In this document: positions 25,995 through 34,192 of the stretch, in pieces
Numbering within the stretch: the first letter of the stretch is position 1
Layout: each line of letters begins with the position of its first letter
NCBI RefSeq assembly: GCF_000426445.1
Contig: NZ_AUFJ01000010.1
Coordinates: 620,001-684,000, forward strand
Reading direction: 5' to 3'
Source: Brevibacterium album DSM 18261
GTDB lineage: Bacteria; Actinomycetota; Actinomycetes; Actinomycetales; Brevibacteriaceae
Length of the DNA stretch: 64,000 nt
The notes under the pieces: generated by a model
Told to the model about the DNA's origin: nothing
Database searches by the model: none
The model's input: only the letters and a program-made list of their open reading frames with translations
Position numbers and translations under genes: made by a program

Positions 25995-27722
25995 ATGAAT
26001 CCCGTGCTGCTCATGTTCATCGGCCTGGCGATCCTCGCCTTCGGCTTCCTCGTGTACTCGAAGTACCTCGCCAAACGCGTATACCGTCTCAATGACAGCT
26101 TCAAGACGCCCGCGCACGAGCTGCGCGACGGCGTCGACTACGTTCCCACCAACAAGTTCATCCTCTGGGGCCACCACTTCACCTCGGTCGCGGGAGCGGC
26201 TCCCATCGTGGGACCTGCGGTCGCGATGATCTGGGGGTGGCTGCCCGCGTTCCTCTGGGTGACGATCGGCACGATCTTCTTCGCGGGCATGCACGACTTC
26301 GGGGCGCTCTGGGCGTCCGCCCGCAACAAGGGGCAGTCGATCGCAGGGCTGTCGGCCCGCTACATCGGGAAGCGCGGAGCCAATCTCTTCCTCGTCGTGA
26401 TCTTCATCCTCGGCTTCATGGTGATCGCCGCCTTCGCCGTCGTCATCACCAATCTGCTGGTGAGCCAGCCCTCCGCCGTCATCCCCGCATGGGGTGCGAT
26501 CGGCGTGGCACTGCTCGTGGGCGTGGCGATCTACCGCCTGCGGTGGCCGCTCATACCGGTGACGATCGTGGGTGTGGCGGCCCTCTACGGACTCATCCTG
26601 CTGGGCGATGCCTACCCCGTGGTGCTGCCCGAGTCCTTCCTCGGGATGGCCCCGGCCACCGTCTGGATCGTCGTCCTCCTCGTATACGGCGGCATTGCCT
26701 CGATCCTCCCAGTGTGGGTCCTGCTGCAGCCTCGCGACTACATCAACGGAGTCCAGCTCTTCATCGCCCTCATCCTGCTTTACGGCGCGCTGCTCCTGGG
26801 CACGATCTTCACGGACGGGGAGCACGGCATCGTCGCTCCGGCGATCAACACCGCGCTGCCGGAGGGCACTCCCAGCATCGTGCCGCTGCTGTTCGTCACG
26901 ATCGCCTGCGGCGCGATCTCCGGATTCCACGGCGTTGTCTCCTCCGGAACCACCTCCAAGCAGCTGGACAAGGAGACGGATGCGCGCTTCGTCGGATACT
27001 TCGGCGCGGTCGGCGAGGGCCTTCTGGCGCTCGGCACCATCCTGGCGATCTCGGCCGGCTACCGCACGGTGGCGGAGTGGGACGAGATCTACAGCAGCTT
27101 CGGCGATGCCGGGGTTCAGTCCTTCGTCGAGGGCGGCGGCATGCTCATGGAAGCCGGCCTCGGGCTCCCCGCCTCGCTGAGTGCCACTGTCCTGGCCACG
27201 ATGGCCGTCCTCTTCGCGGCCACGACCCTGGACACCGTGGTCCGTCTCATGCGCTTCATCGTGCAGGAGATCGGCGACAATATGAAGATCCGAATCACCA
27301 AGGTGCCCGCGACGCTCATCGTCCTCGTGCTGGGTGGCGGCCTGACCTTCTCGCAGGGCCTGGGCGGTGAGGGCGGCCTGCGCATCTGGCCCCTCTTCGG
27401 CACCACGAACCAGCTGCTCGCCTCACTCACGCTCATGATCATCGCGGTCATGCTCATCAGAAAGCGGCGCAACCCCTGGCCCGCGTTCGTGCCGCTGGGC
27501 ATCGTGTTCGTCATGTCTTTCTGGGCCGCGATCGAGCAGCTCGTCTCACTGGCCGATCCCGGCAATCCGGACTGGCTGCTGTTCGCGATCGACGTCATCA
27601 TCATCGTCTCCTCGATCTTCGTCGCCGTAGAGGGCATCCGCGCAATGGCCCGGGCGGCGGCAGAGCCTCCCGAGCCCGAGGACGCCGACGAGAAGCTCGA
27701 ATCGGTCCGCGAAGAGGTGTGA
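25995..27722 (+). CDS. cstA: CstA-family carbon starvation protein / peptide or pyruvate transporter
   Basis: The 575-residue polytopic protein carries the CstA signature: KRVYRLND, VDYVPTNKFILWGHHFTSVAG with GAAPIVGPA, and HDFGALWASARNKGQSI. CstA and its relative BtsT import peptides or pyruvate under carbon limitation. AAAGG lies 5' of ATG 25995. In enterobacteria a small YbdD/YjiX-like protein follows cstA; here its place is taken by a cory-CC-star gene three bases downstream, then an ArsA-type ATPase. Confidence 0.9.
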   Translation: MNPVLLMFIGLAILAFGFLVYSKYLAKRVYRLNDSFKTPAHELRDGVDYVPTNKFILWGHHFTSVAGAAPIVGPAVAMIWGWLPAFLWVTIGTIFFAGMHDFGALWASARNKGQSIAGLSARYIGKRGANLFLVVIFILGFMVIAAFAVVITNLLVSQPSAVIPAWGAIGVALLVGVAIYRLRWPLIPVTIVGVAALYGLILLGDAYPVVLPESFLGMAPATVWIVVLLVYGGIASILPVWVLLQPRDYINGVQLFIALILLYGALLLGTIFTDGEHGIVAPAINTALPEGTPSIVPLLFVTIACGAISGFHGVVSSGTTSKQLDKETDARFVGYFGAVGEGLLALGTILAISAGYRTVAEWDEIYSSFGDAGVQSFVEGGGMLMEAGLGLPASLSATVLATMAVLFAATTLDTVVRLMRFIVQEIGDNMKIRITKVPATLIVLVLGGGLTFSQGLGGEGGLRIWPLFGTTNQLLASLTLMIIAVMLIRKRRNPWPAFVPLGIVFVMSFWAAIEQLVSLADPGNPDWLLFAIDVIIIVSSIFVAVEGIRAMARAAAEPPEPEDADEKLESVREEV

Positions 27723-27725
27723 CCG

Positions 27726-28040
27726 ATGAGCACGCACCGTCTCGGCGGTGACGGAGACGCGGCCCAGCAGCCGGGAGAGGGGCTCTCCCGGCGCTGGGCC
27801 GCGTTCCGTGACGGTCTCGAGGAGTTCTACAAGGGCCCCTACCGCCAGATGTTCGCCCGCGAGAAGCGCGATGAGGACGACTTCTTCACGCTCATCGTCC
27901 TGGGCGAGGCCCTGGGCGTGCCCGATCCGGCCGCCTACTACACCGCAGAGCTCCTGCCCGGCATCTATCAGGACTTCCACGCCTGGCATCGCCGCATGGG
28001 CATGCCCGATTCCCCTCTGGACCACATCGCATGCTGCTGA
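27726..28040 (+). CDS. cory-CC-star protein
   Basis: The 104-residue product has a central helical block (LEEFYKGPYRQMFAREKRDE, DDFFTLIVLGEALG, PDPAAYYTAELLPGIY) and ends in two cysteines immediately before the stop (DHIACC), the feature that names this coryneform family. No catalytic motif or membrane segment is seen. It follows cstA by three bases and overlaps the ArsA-like ATPase by ten. The terminal Cys pair could bind metal, form a disulfide or be modified; none of this is shown. A role with CstA, like that of YbdD, is an inference. Confidence 0.8.
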   Translation: MSTHRLGGDGDAAQQPGEGLSRRWAAFRDGLEEFYKGPYRQMFAREKRDEDDFFTLIVLGEALGVPDPAAYYTAELLPGIYQDFHAWHRRMGMPDSPLDHIACC

Positions 28041-29020
28041 ACACCGTCTCCGGCCTCCGCGTGCTCTTCGTGGGAGGCAAGGGCGGGGTGGGCAAGACCA
28101 CCGTCGCCTCGACCCTCGCGGTCGCCAGGGCGCTGGAAGGCGCCCGCGTCCTCGTCGTCTCAACGGACCCCGCCCATAATCTGGGACACCTGTGGGAGCG
28201 CGAGGTCGGCGATGCGCCCGTCCGGCTGGCGACCTTCGACGCTCCCGCGGAGGGGAGCTCCCCCGGCCACGTGGACGGGCTCGAGATCGATCCTCGTGCG
28301 ACCCTGGACCGCCACCTCAGGTCCGTAGGCGAGACGATGCGGCGGATGCTGCCCGAGCGCATGCGACCGCACGCCGAACGGCACCTCGAGCTCGCTCGCG
28401 AGGCGCCGGGCAGCTTCGAGTCGGCCGTCCTCGAGCGGATCGCCGAGGCTGCGGAGCTGGGTGAGGACGAGTACGACCTCATCGTCTTCGACACCGCGCC
28501 CTCGGGTCACACGCTGCGTCTGCTCGCCCTGCCGGGCCAGCTCACGGCGTGGACGGAGACGCTGCTGCGCAACCGGGACCGCTCGGAGCGCTTCTCCGCG
28601 GCGATGCAGGCGATCGCCGTGCCCGGCGCCGAGGACTCCCGGCAGCTGGCCGATGCGGAACTGCGCCGGACGCTCCTGCGCCGGCGCGACCGCTTCGAAC
28701 GGCTGCGGGCCACGGTCACGGATGCAGAGCGCACGGGCTTCCTCCTCGTGTTCACCCCCGAGCGCATGCCCGTCGCCGAGACCCTGGAGCTCGCGGAGTC
28801 GCTCTCCGTCCTGGGTGTGCCGCTGCGCGCGCTCATCGCCAACCGCCGCTCCCCCGCCGATGCCGGGGAGCTCCTGGCAGGACGCCGCACCGTCGAGGCG
28901 GCGCAGCTCGACCGGGTCGCCTCGGCTCTCCCGGACGTCCCCCTGTGCGAGCTGCCGCTCGTACCCGGGGAGCTCGCTGGCCGGAACGCGCTCGAGGCGT
29001 TCGCCCGGCGAATGGGCTGA
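28031..29020 (+). CDS. ArsA/Get3-family ATPase (3' end probably frameshifted)
   Basis: The 329-residue protein has the ArsA-type P-loop FVGGKGGVGKTT, switch I STDPAHNL and switch II DLIVFDTAPSGHT. It lacks the paired cysteines of arsenite-pump ArsA, and no arsB lies here; the true arsenic operon is 31 kb away. It may be a Get3-like dimer acting on a membrane or peptide client. It overlaps the cory-CC-star gene by ten bases and follows cstA in the same unit. The frame ends ...EAFARRMG, but dropping one A of the pair at 29011-29012 would continue with ...RRWAEHDPRYD and about 20 more residues to 29084. Confidence 0.85.
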   Translation: MLLNTVSGLRVLFVGGKGGVGKTTVASTLAVARALEGARVLVVSTDPAHNLGHLWEREVGDAPVRLATFDAPAEGSSPGHVDGLEIDPRATLDRHLRSVGETMRRMLPERMRPHAERHLELAREAPGSFESAVLERIAEAAELGEDEYDLIVFDTAPSGHTLRLLALPGQLTAWTETLLRNRDRSERFSAAMQAIAVPGAEDSRQLADAELRRTLLRRRDRFERLRATVTDAERTGFLLVFTPERMPVAETLELAESLSVLGVPLRALIANRRSPADAGELLAGRRTVEAAQLDRVASALPDVPLCELPLVPGELAGRNALEAFARRMG

Positions 29021-29084
29021 GCACGACCCCCGGTACGACACCGCCCCGATCGCACGGGTGGTCCAGCGCCTCATCGGCGTCTGA
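29021..29084 (+). other. Out-of-frame continuation of the ArsA-like ATPase
   Basis: In the frame shifted by one base, the sequence after the ATPase stop reads EHDPRYDTAPIARVVQRLIG and then Val and TGA, with typical high-G+C codon use. It looks like the lost C-terminus of the preceding gene, not an independent one. Confidence 0.6.
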
Positions 29085-29137
29085 GCCCCCCACACGACCG
29101 GGGAGGTGTCGTTCCCGCCGCAGCCGGCGCCCGCGGG

Positions 29138-31132
29138 TCAGGACCCGGGCACCGGCTTCGGCTCGGCTTTCGCGCTGGGCTCTGCGCTCATCCTGGGCGC
29201 GCCGCCGGTCGTCTCGGCTGCCGCTCCGGCCCCCGCCTCCCCGGCGGACCGGACCTCGGCTTCGGCGGCCCCTCCTCCGGACACAGGCCCCGCCCCCGCT
29301 TCCGCGGGCCCGGTCCTGCCGGTCGCCTCGACCGCCGCCTCAGCGCCGGGATCGGCCTCGCCTGCGGACGGCGACGACTCCCCGTCCTCCGTGTCGAGCA
29401 CCTCGCGCGTGGAGATCGTGAACGGTCCCTGGTGCTCGTCGATCGCATTCATCACGGAGTCCTCCAGGAGCTTCGAGGCGAGCCTGCCCTGCAGGACGAG
29501 CGGATCCCGGGAGAGGTCCTTCCACAGCGCGACGCACAGCAGCATCATGACGATGACGAAGGGCAGCGCGGAGACGATGGTGATGTTCTTCAGACCGTTG
29601 AGCGCCTCGGACGGGTCGCTGCCGCCGGCCAGCAGCATGACGGCGGCGACCCCGCCGGTGGACACGCCCCAGAAGACCACGGAGCGCCGGGTGGGCTCCT
29701 CGGCACCGTTCTCGGCGAGGGCGCCCATGACGATGGAGGCCGAATCGGCTCCCGTCACGAAGAAGATCGCGATGAGCACGACCGTGACGATCATGAGGAC
29801 CACGGCCACCCAGCCCGGCACGGGCAGCGCAGCGAGGAGATCGAAGAGCACGAGGTCGAAGTCGATGTCCGGGACGCCGTCGACCGCCGCAGCCAGGGCC
29901 TCGACGCCGTCCTCTCCCCGCTCGGCCCGCTCCTGCAGGCCGATCGCACCGCCGCCGAACACGGAGAACCACAGCAGGGAGATGGCCGAGGGGACGAACA
30001 GCACGCCGGTGACGAACTGCCGGATGGTGCGGCCGCGGGAGATGCGCGCGATGAAGAGGCCCACGAAGGGCGCCCAGGAGACCCACCACGCCCAGTAGAA
30101 GACCGTCCACGTGGAGAGCCAGTCGGCCATGGCGGCATCGCCGGTCGCCGTGGTGCGCGAGGCCATCTGCGGGAGGCCCTCGATGAACGAGCCGAGCGCG
30201 GAGGGGATCACGTTCAGGATGAACAGCGTGGGACCGCCGATGAACACGATGAGGGCCAGCAGGACGGCCAGCACCATGTTGATGTTCGACAGCCACTGGA
30301 TGCCCCGCTCGATCCCGGACACCGCCGAGGCCACGAAGGCCGCGGTGAGGACGGCGATGATGAGGACGAGGACGGGCGAGGTGACCTCGGCGAGGATGCC
30401 GGCGGACTCGATGCCGCCGCCGATCTGGATGGCGCCGAGCCCCAGCGAGCACGCGGAGCCGAACAGCGTCGCGATGATCGCGAGGATGTTGATGACGCGG
30501 CCGCCGAGGCCGTTGACCACCCGCTCGCCGAAGAGGGGCGTGAACATCGAGGAGAACAGCTGGGACCGGCCCAGCCGGAAGGAGCCGTACGCCACGCCGA
30601 GGCCCACGATCGCGTACATCGACCACGGGAACAGCGTCCAGTGGAAGAGCGTCTGGCCCATCGCCACGCCCATCGCCAGGTCCGTGGAGCCCTCCACCGT
30701 TCCCGGCGGCGGGGACAGGTAGAAGAAGAGGGGCTCGCCCACGCCGTAGAAGACCAGTCCGATCCCCATCCCGGTGGCGAACATCATCGCGATCCACGAG
30801 GAGGTGCGGTACTGGGGGCGCTCGTCGTTCCTGCCCAGCGGGATCCGCCCGAACTTGCCGGCGGCGACGACGATGACGAACGTCGCGAACAGCGCACCCG
30901 CGACGACGAAGAGCCAGCCGAAGCGGTTCATGGTGCCGTCGAGGAGCACCTGAGCGACCTCGCCGAGTCCGGTCGGCGAGACGAATCCCCAGACGACGAA
31001 GGCGACCGCGAGGGCCCCCGCGATGCAGAAGACGACGGGGTCCACTCCGCTGCGGAAGCGACGGCGCTTCGGCCGGGGAGTGCGTTGGAGGTGCTCGATG
31101 AGCTCCTCGGTGGTCTCGGGGATGCTGCTCAT
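29138..31132 (-). CDS. BCCT-family transporter (second copy)
   Basis: This 664-residue protein has about 12 membrane segments and the BCCT motifs FATGMGIGLVFYGVGEPLFF, here with the canonical GMGIG of Na+-coupled carriers, and TVFYWAWWVSWAPFVG then LFIARISRGRTIRQF. A C-terminal extension of ~100 residues is Ala/Glu/Pro-rich. It probably imports betaine or a related osmolyte. The start ATG 31132 (MSSIPETTEE) has no good ribosome-binding site; AAAGGAG lies about 50 bases upstream, beyond a perfect hairpin. It is convergent with the ArsA-like gene. Confidence 0.87.
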   Translation of the reverse strand: MSSIPETTEELIEHLQRTPRPKRRRFRSGVDPVVFCIAGALAVAFVVWGFVSPTGLGEVAQVLLDGTMNRFGWLFVVAGALFATFVIVVAAGKFGRIPLGRNDERPQYRTSSWIAMMFATGMGIGLVFYGVGEPLFFYLSPPPGTVEGSTDLAMGVAMGQTLFHWTLFPWSMYAIVGLGVAYGSFRLGRSQLFSSMFTPLFGERVVNGLGGRVINILAIIATLFGSACSLGLGAIQIGGGIESAGILAEVTSPVLVLIIAVLTAAFVASAVSGIERGIQWLSNINMVLAVLLALIVFIGGPTLFILNVIPSALGSFIEGLPQMASRTTATGDAAMADWLSTWTVFYWAWWVSWAPFVGLFIARISRGRTIRQFVTGVLFVPSAISLLWFSVFGGGAIGLQERAERGEDGVEALAAAVDGVPDIDFDLVLFDLLAALPVPGWVAVVLMIVTVVLIAIFFVTGADSASIVMGALAENGAEEPTRRSVVFWGVSTGGVAAVMLLAGGSDPSEALNGLKNITIVSALPFVIVMMLLCVALWKDLSRDPLVLQGRLASKLLEDSVMNAIDEHQGPFTISTREVLDTEDGESSPSAGEADPGAEAAVEATGRTGPAEAGAGPVSGGGAAEAEVRSAGEAGAGAAAETTGGAPRMSAEPSAKAEPKPVPGS

Positions 31133-31145
31133 GGGATCTGCGCCG

Positions 31146-31169
31146 CCGCGGCACGGCGATGTGCCGCGG
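31146..31169 (-). promoter_or_regulatory. Perfect palindrome in the leader of the second BCCT gene
   Basis: CCGCGGCAC and GTGCCGCGG (9-bp arms, six-base loop) lie between an AAAGGAG sequence and the BCCT start codon. It may be an operator or an mRNA hairpin affecting translation. Confidence 0.5.
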
Positions 31170-31280
31170 GGCTCTCCTTTCTCGAGGAGGAAGACGTCTC
31201 CGGCTCGGGTGCCGAGACCGGATAGCGAGAAAGCTAACCACACACCCTCATGCAGGCCAAGCCCTTGTCCGGATTCATCC

Positions 31281-31303
31281 GCAACAGTTGCACGATGCGC
31301 AAC
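31281..31303. promoter_or_regulatory. Cluster of GCAAC/GTTGC half-sites upstream of the second BCCT gene
   Basis: Three alternating half-sites (GCAAC at 31281, GTTGC at 31287, GCAAC at 31299) form two overlapping inverted repeats about 150 bases upstream of the BCCT start. This is a plausible regulator site; no cognate regulator is adjacent. Confidence 0.4.
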
Positions 31304-31313
31304 ATCTCGCTTC

Positions 31314-32642
31314 TCAGCTCGAACCGGCAGCGCCCTCCTCCGGCTCCCCGAGGCGCCGGGCGAACAGGATCGCGAAGAACGTGGTCGCGGGCATCGTCAC
31401 CACCAGCCCGAAGATCCCGGCCAGCAGCTGCACTATGGTGTTCGCGACGGTCTCCGACTGCAGCAGCGCCCACAGCGGCATATCGTAGGAGCGGGCGACC
31501 ACGAAGGAGGCGAGGCTCGTGCCCACGACGGAGAAGCTCACGGTGTAGATCGCGGACGCCGCATGGTCGCGGCCCACCTCCATCGCCTGACGCATGAGCG
31601 AGCGCTCACCGCCACCGCTCCTCCGGCGCGCCCGCAGCTCCCGACGGCTGGCGACAGGCGCCTCGGCGGCGGTCTGCGACACTCCCGTGGCAGAGGTGCG
31701 CTCCCCGTGGCCGCTCGCCCCCTGCCCTGCACCGTGACTGCCGCCGCCGTGCCCGTGATCGTGCGCTTCGCCGCCGCGCATGTGCATGAGCGAGAACACG
31801 ACCGAGGCCTGCGCCACCGTGATGTCGTTGAGGATGCCGATGAGCGCGATGAGGAGGGCGGCCAGGGCCAGCACCCGCACATCGATCTCGTAGGAGGCGA
31901 AGACCGCGGCCGAGGTCGTCTCGTCCAGGCCGGTGAGCCGCAGGGCCGCCGACATGATCCAGCCGGCCACGAGGGCAGAGCCCACCCCGCACACCGTGCC
32001 CACCCAGGCCGCGAGCGTCTTGGCGCTGAAGCCGTGGGTGAAGTGGAGGACGGCCGTGAGGACGAGGACCGAGGTGAGCCCCGCATAGAGCAGCGGATTG
32101 CCGCCCAGGTGGATGCCGGTGACGAGGAACATCCAGATGAAGAGCGCCGAGACGACGAGCGAGGCGAAGGCCCGCAGCCCCTTGCCGCCCACGCTGAGGG
32201 CCACGAGGACGAGCACGATGGCGGCGATGACGAGCATCCCCATACCGCGCTCCACGGAATGGAAGGCGTAGATGGTCGCCTCCCCGTCTGCGGTCGTGGA
32301 GATGGAGAGGACCACTGCATCGCCGTCGTCGAGCCCCGCGGTGGCGCCGTCCTTGGTGATGCCGATCTGGTGCTGGGAGCCGTCCTCGAGATGGGCGACA
32401 GCCTGTCCGCAGTAGGAGTCCACGTCGATCCACGTCTCGCAGTCGCTGAGATCGACATCGCTGAGCTCGGCGCGCTCGTAGGCGACCGTGGTGCCGTTGG
32501 GCAGGCCGGTGGGCGCCTGGCTGGGCCACAGGGAGATGACGAAGGGAAGGGCGAAGACCAGCACGCACACGGCGACCAGGACGGAGACGAACTGCTCACG
32601 GGAGGGGCGGAGGCCGCGGACTGACCGGAGACGGGAGCGCAT
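31314..32642 (-). CDS. YibE/F-family membrane protein with His-rich loop
   Basis: The 442-residue protein has an N-terminal membrane anchor, an extracytoplasmic domain with two Cys (SDCETWIDV, DSYCGQAV) and a C-terminal YibE/F region of about seven membrane segments. LIGILNDITVAQASVVF is its most conserved stretch. A loop near residue 290 is unusually rich in His and Gly (EAHDHGHGGGSHGAG). The family function is unknown; one proposal is transport. The His-rich loop suggests metal binding here, as inference. Confidence 0.8.
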   Translation of the reverse strand: MRSRLRSVRGLRPSREQFVSVLVAVCVLVFALPFVISLWPSQAPTGLPNGTTVAYERAELSDVDLSDCETWIDVDSYCGQAVAHLEDGSQHQIGITKDGATAGLDDGDAVVLSISTTADGEATIYAFHSVERGMGMLVIAAIVLVLVALSVGGKGLRAFASLVVSALFIWMFLVTGIHLGGNPLLYAGLTSVLVLTAVLHFTHGFSAKTLAAWVGTVCGVGSALVAGWIMSAALRLTGLDETTSAAVFASYEIDVRVLALAALLIALIGILNDITVAQASVVFSLMHMRGGEAHDHGHGGGSHGAGQGASGHGERTSATGVSQTAAEAPVASRRELRARRRSGGGERSLMRQAMEVGRDHAASAIYTVSFSVVGTSLASFVVARSYDMPLWALLQSETVANTIVQLLAGIFGLVVTMPATTFFAILFARRLGEPEEGAAGSS

Positions 32643-32690
32643 GAGTGGGATTCTCCCCCACCCATGCGCTCCGCGCGAAGCCGCCTCCGC

Positions 32691-33119
32691 TCAGCTGCCG
32701 CGGTTCTCGACCGAGAGCGCCCACATGACGCCGAAGCGGTCGAAGACCTGCCCGTACCAGTCGCCCCACGGAGCGACGTCGAAGGGCATGTTCACAGAGC
32801 CGCCGCCGGCGGTGAAGGCATCGATGATCGCACGCGCCCGCTCCGGCGTGTCCGCCGTGTAGAGCAGGGAGTAGGCGGTGTCGCGGATCGGGTACTCCTG
32901 CTCGTCGCCCATCGCGTCCCCACCGGCGATGATCCCCGCCGGCGTCGTGAGCACGGCGTGGGCGACGGCCTGCGGATCGGGCTCGAACGGCATGCCCTCC
33001 ATCGGTGCGTCGCCGTAGCGCATCAGGTTGAGCTCGCCGCCGAGGACCTCCTTCCAATGCGCGAACGCCTCGGCGGCGGTGCCGGGCAGAGCGATGTACG
33101 TGGCCAGTGATTCGGTCAT
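32691..33119 (-). CDS. VOC-family protein (PhnB-like)
   Basis: The 142-residue protein has a single VOC (glyoxalase-fold) unit: TYIALPGTAAEAFAHWKEVL, then GGDAMGDEQEYPI, PERARAIIDAFTAGG and WGDWYGQVFDRFGVMW. It belongs to the PhnB/3-demethylubiquinone-like subgroup, whose members are often of unknown activity. AAGGGA precedes ATG 33119. Confidence 0.82.
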   Translation of the reverse strand: MTESLATYIALPGTAAEAFAHWKEVLGGELNLMRYGDAPMEGMPFEPDPQAVAHAVLTTPAGIIAGGDAMGDEQEYPIRDTAYSLLYTADTPERARAIIDAFTAGGGSVNMPFDVAPWGDWYGQVFDRFGVMWALSVENRGS

Positions 33120-33256
33120 GACTGATTCCCTTCGCCGGTGCTGGATGAGCATCTCACCGCACCCTGCGCAGACTCCGGCCCCCTGCCGAGTGACGATCCG
33201 TGCGGACACGAGAGGTGCGGTGTCCATCCTCCTCCACTTCCGCACCGGAGGGAAGA

Positions 33257-33377
33257 CTCAGCCCCGATCCGCCAGTCCTCCCGCACACCGACCCTCCAGT
33301 CCGTCCTCCCACCCGCCGAGTGAGTGGTTTCTGTAGGCCCACGACGCCCAAACCGACAGGAACCGCTCGCTCGGCGG
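33257..33377. repeat. Palindromic intergenic repeat, copy B
   Basis: The 25-base arms (33313-33337 and 33353-33377) pair at 21 of 25 positions and closely match copy A at 23828-23884. The 17-base CTCAGCCCCGATCCGCC of copy A is also present (33257-33273), here about 40 bases before the palindrome. A third GCAGCCCCGATCCGCC lies at 34133-34148, across the methyltransferase gene. This copy lies just beyond the methyltransferase stop and may act as its terminator. Confidence 0.7.
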
Positions 33378-33385
33378 ATCTGAGC

Positions 33386-34123
33386 TCAGGAGCGACGCGC
33401 GGCGGCGAGGAAGGCACGCTCCGGAGCCCGCGGCAGGCGGCGCAGCTCGACAGCGGAGAAGCCCGCCGCCTCCAGCAGCGTCGCGATCTCCTCCCGCGAA
33501 CGGAAGCGCAGCGTCGAGCACGAGGTGAGCACCTGGCCGTCCGCGTGGAAGACGAAGGTCCACCGGAAGGTGAGGAGACTGCCGACGATCCGCTCGGTCT
33601 CACACCAGGCCTCGACCTCACCGTGCCCGGGCAGCCCCCTCCTGCTCCATGTGGACTCCCGCGTCCACAGCTCCGGAGAGAGGAGGCGTGGCTCGCGCGC
33701 CTCGAACAGGAGCCGTCCTCCGGGGGCCAGGGATTCACGCACAGCGCGCAGGGCAGCGGCCATGTCCTCGTCGTCGAGGAAGACCATCGCGACGTTCGCG
33801 GTCATGGTCGCGGCGTCGAAGCCCGCGAGGCCGAGTCCGCGGACGGCGAGCGCATCGCCGTGCACCCACCGCACCCACTCGGCGTGCGGCTTGGCCCGGG
33901 CCACGTCCAGGGAGGCGAGCGCAGGGTCGACCGCCACCACCTGGAATCCGCGGGCGGCCAGTGCGCATGCGAGCACTCCCGTACCGCAGCCCACGTCCAG
34001 CACACTCCGGGCCCCGTCCTCGCCGATGAGGTCGAGGTAGACGTCGAGGTCGCTGCGGTCGGGATCGAGCAGGTCGTACACGGCGGCCAGCCGAGGGTGC
34101 TCGAACTCCGCGTTCACTGTCAT
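33386..34123 (-). CDS. Class I SAM-dependent methyltransferase
   Basis: The product is 245 residues with motif I VLDVGCGTGVLACAL, motif II VVAVDPALASLD and the later TMTANVAMVFLDDED stretch typical of class I methyltransferases. The substrate is not evident. It is flanked by copies of a 15-17-base repeat and by the palindromic element on its 3' side. Confidence 0.82.
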   Translation of the reverse strand: MTVNAEFEHPRLAAVYDLLDPDRSDLDVYLDLIGEDGARSVLDVGCGTGVLACALAARGFQVVAVDPALASLDVARAKPHAEWVRWVHGDALAVRGLGLAGFDAATMTANVAMVFLDDEDMAAALRAVRESLAPGGRLLFEAREPRLLSPELWTRESTWSRRGLPGHGEVEAWCETERIVGSLLTFRWTFVFHADGQVLTSCSTLRFRSREEIATLLEAAGFSAVELRRLPRAPERAFLAAARRS

Positions 34124-34192
34124 TTCCCCTCCGCAGCCCCGATCCGCCTTCCGCTCAGGCTACTCTCGGGCATGGCGGAGAGGGAGGCTGGG

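Noticed and set aside
28031-29020. Arsenite pump ATPase ArsA
   Set aside because: No arsB/acr3 is adjacent, the metal-binding cysteines are missing and the arsenic operon is elsewhere.
33200-34192. N-terminal extension of the SRPBCC gene
   Set aside because: It is antisense to the methyltransferase and has no family pattern; the domain begins after 34193.
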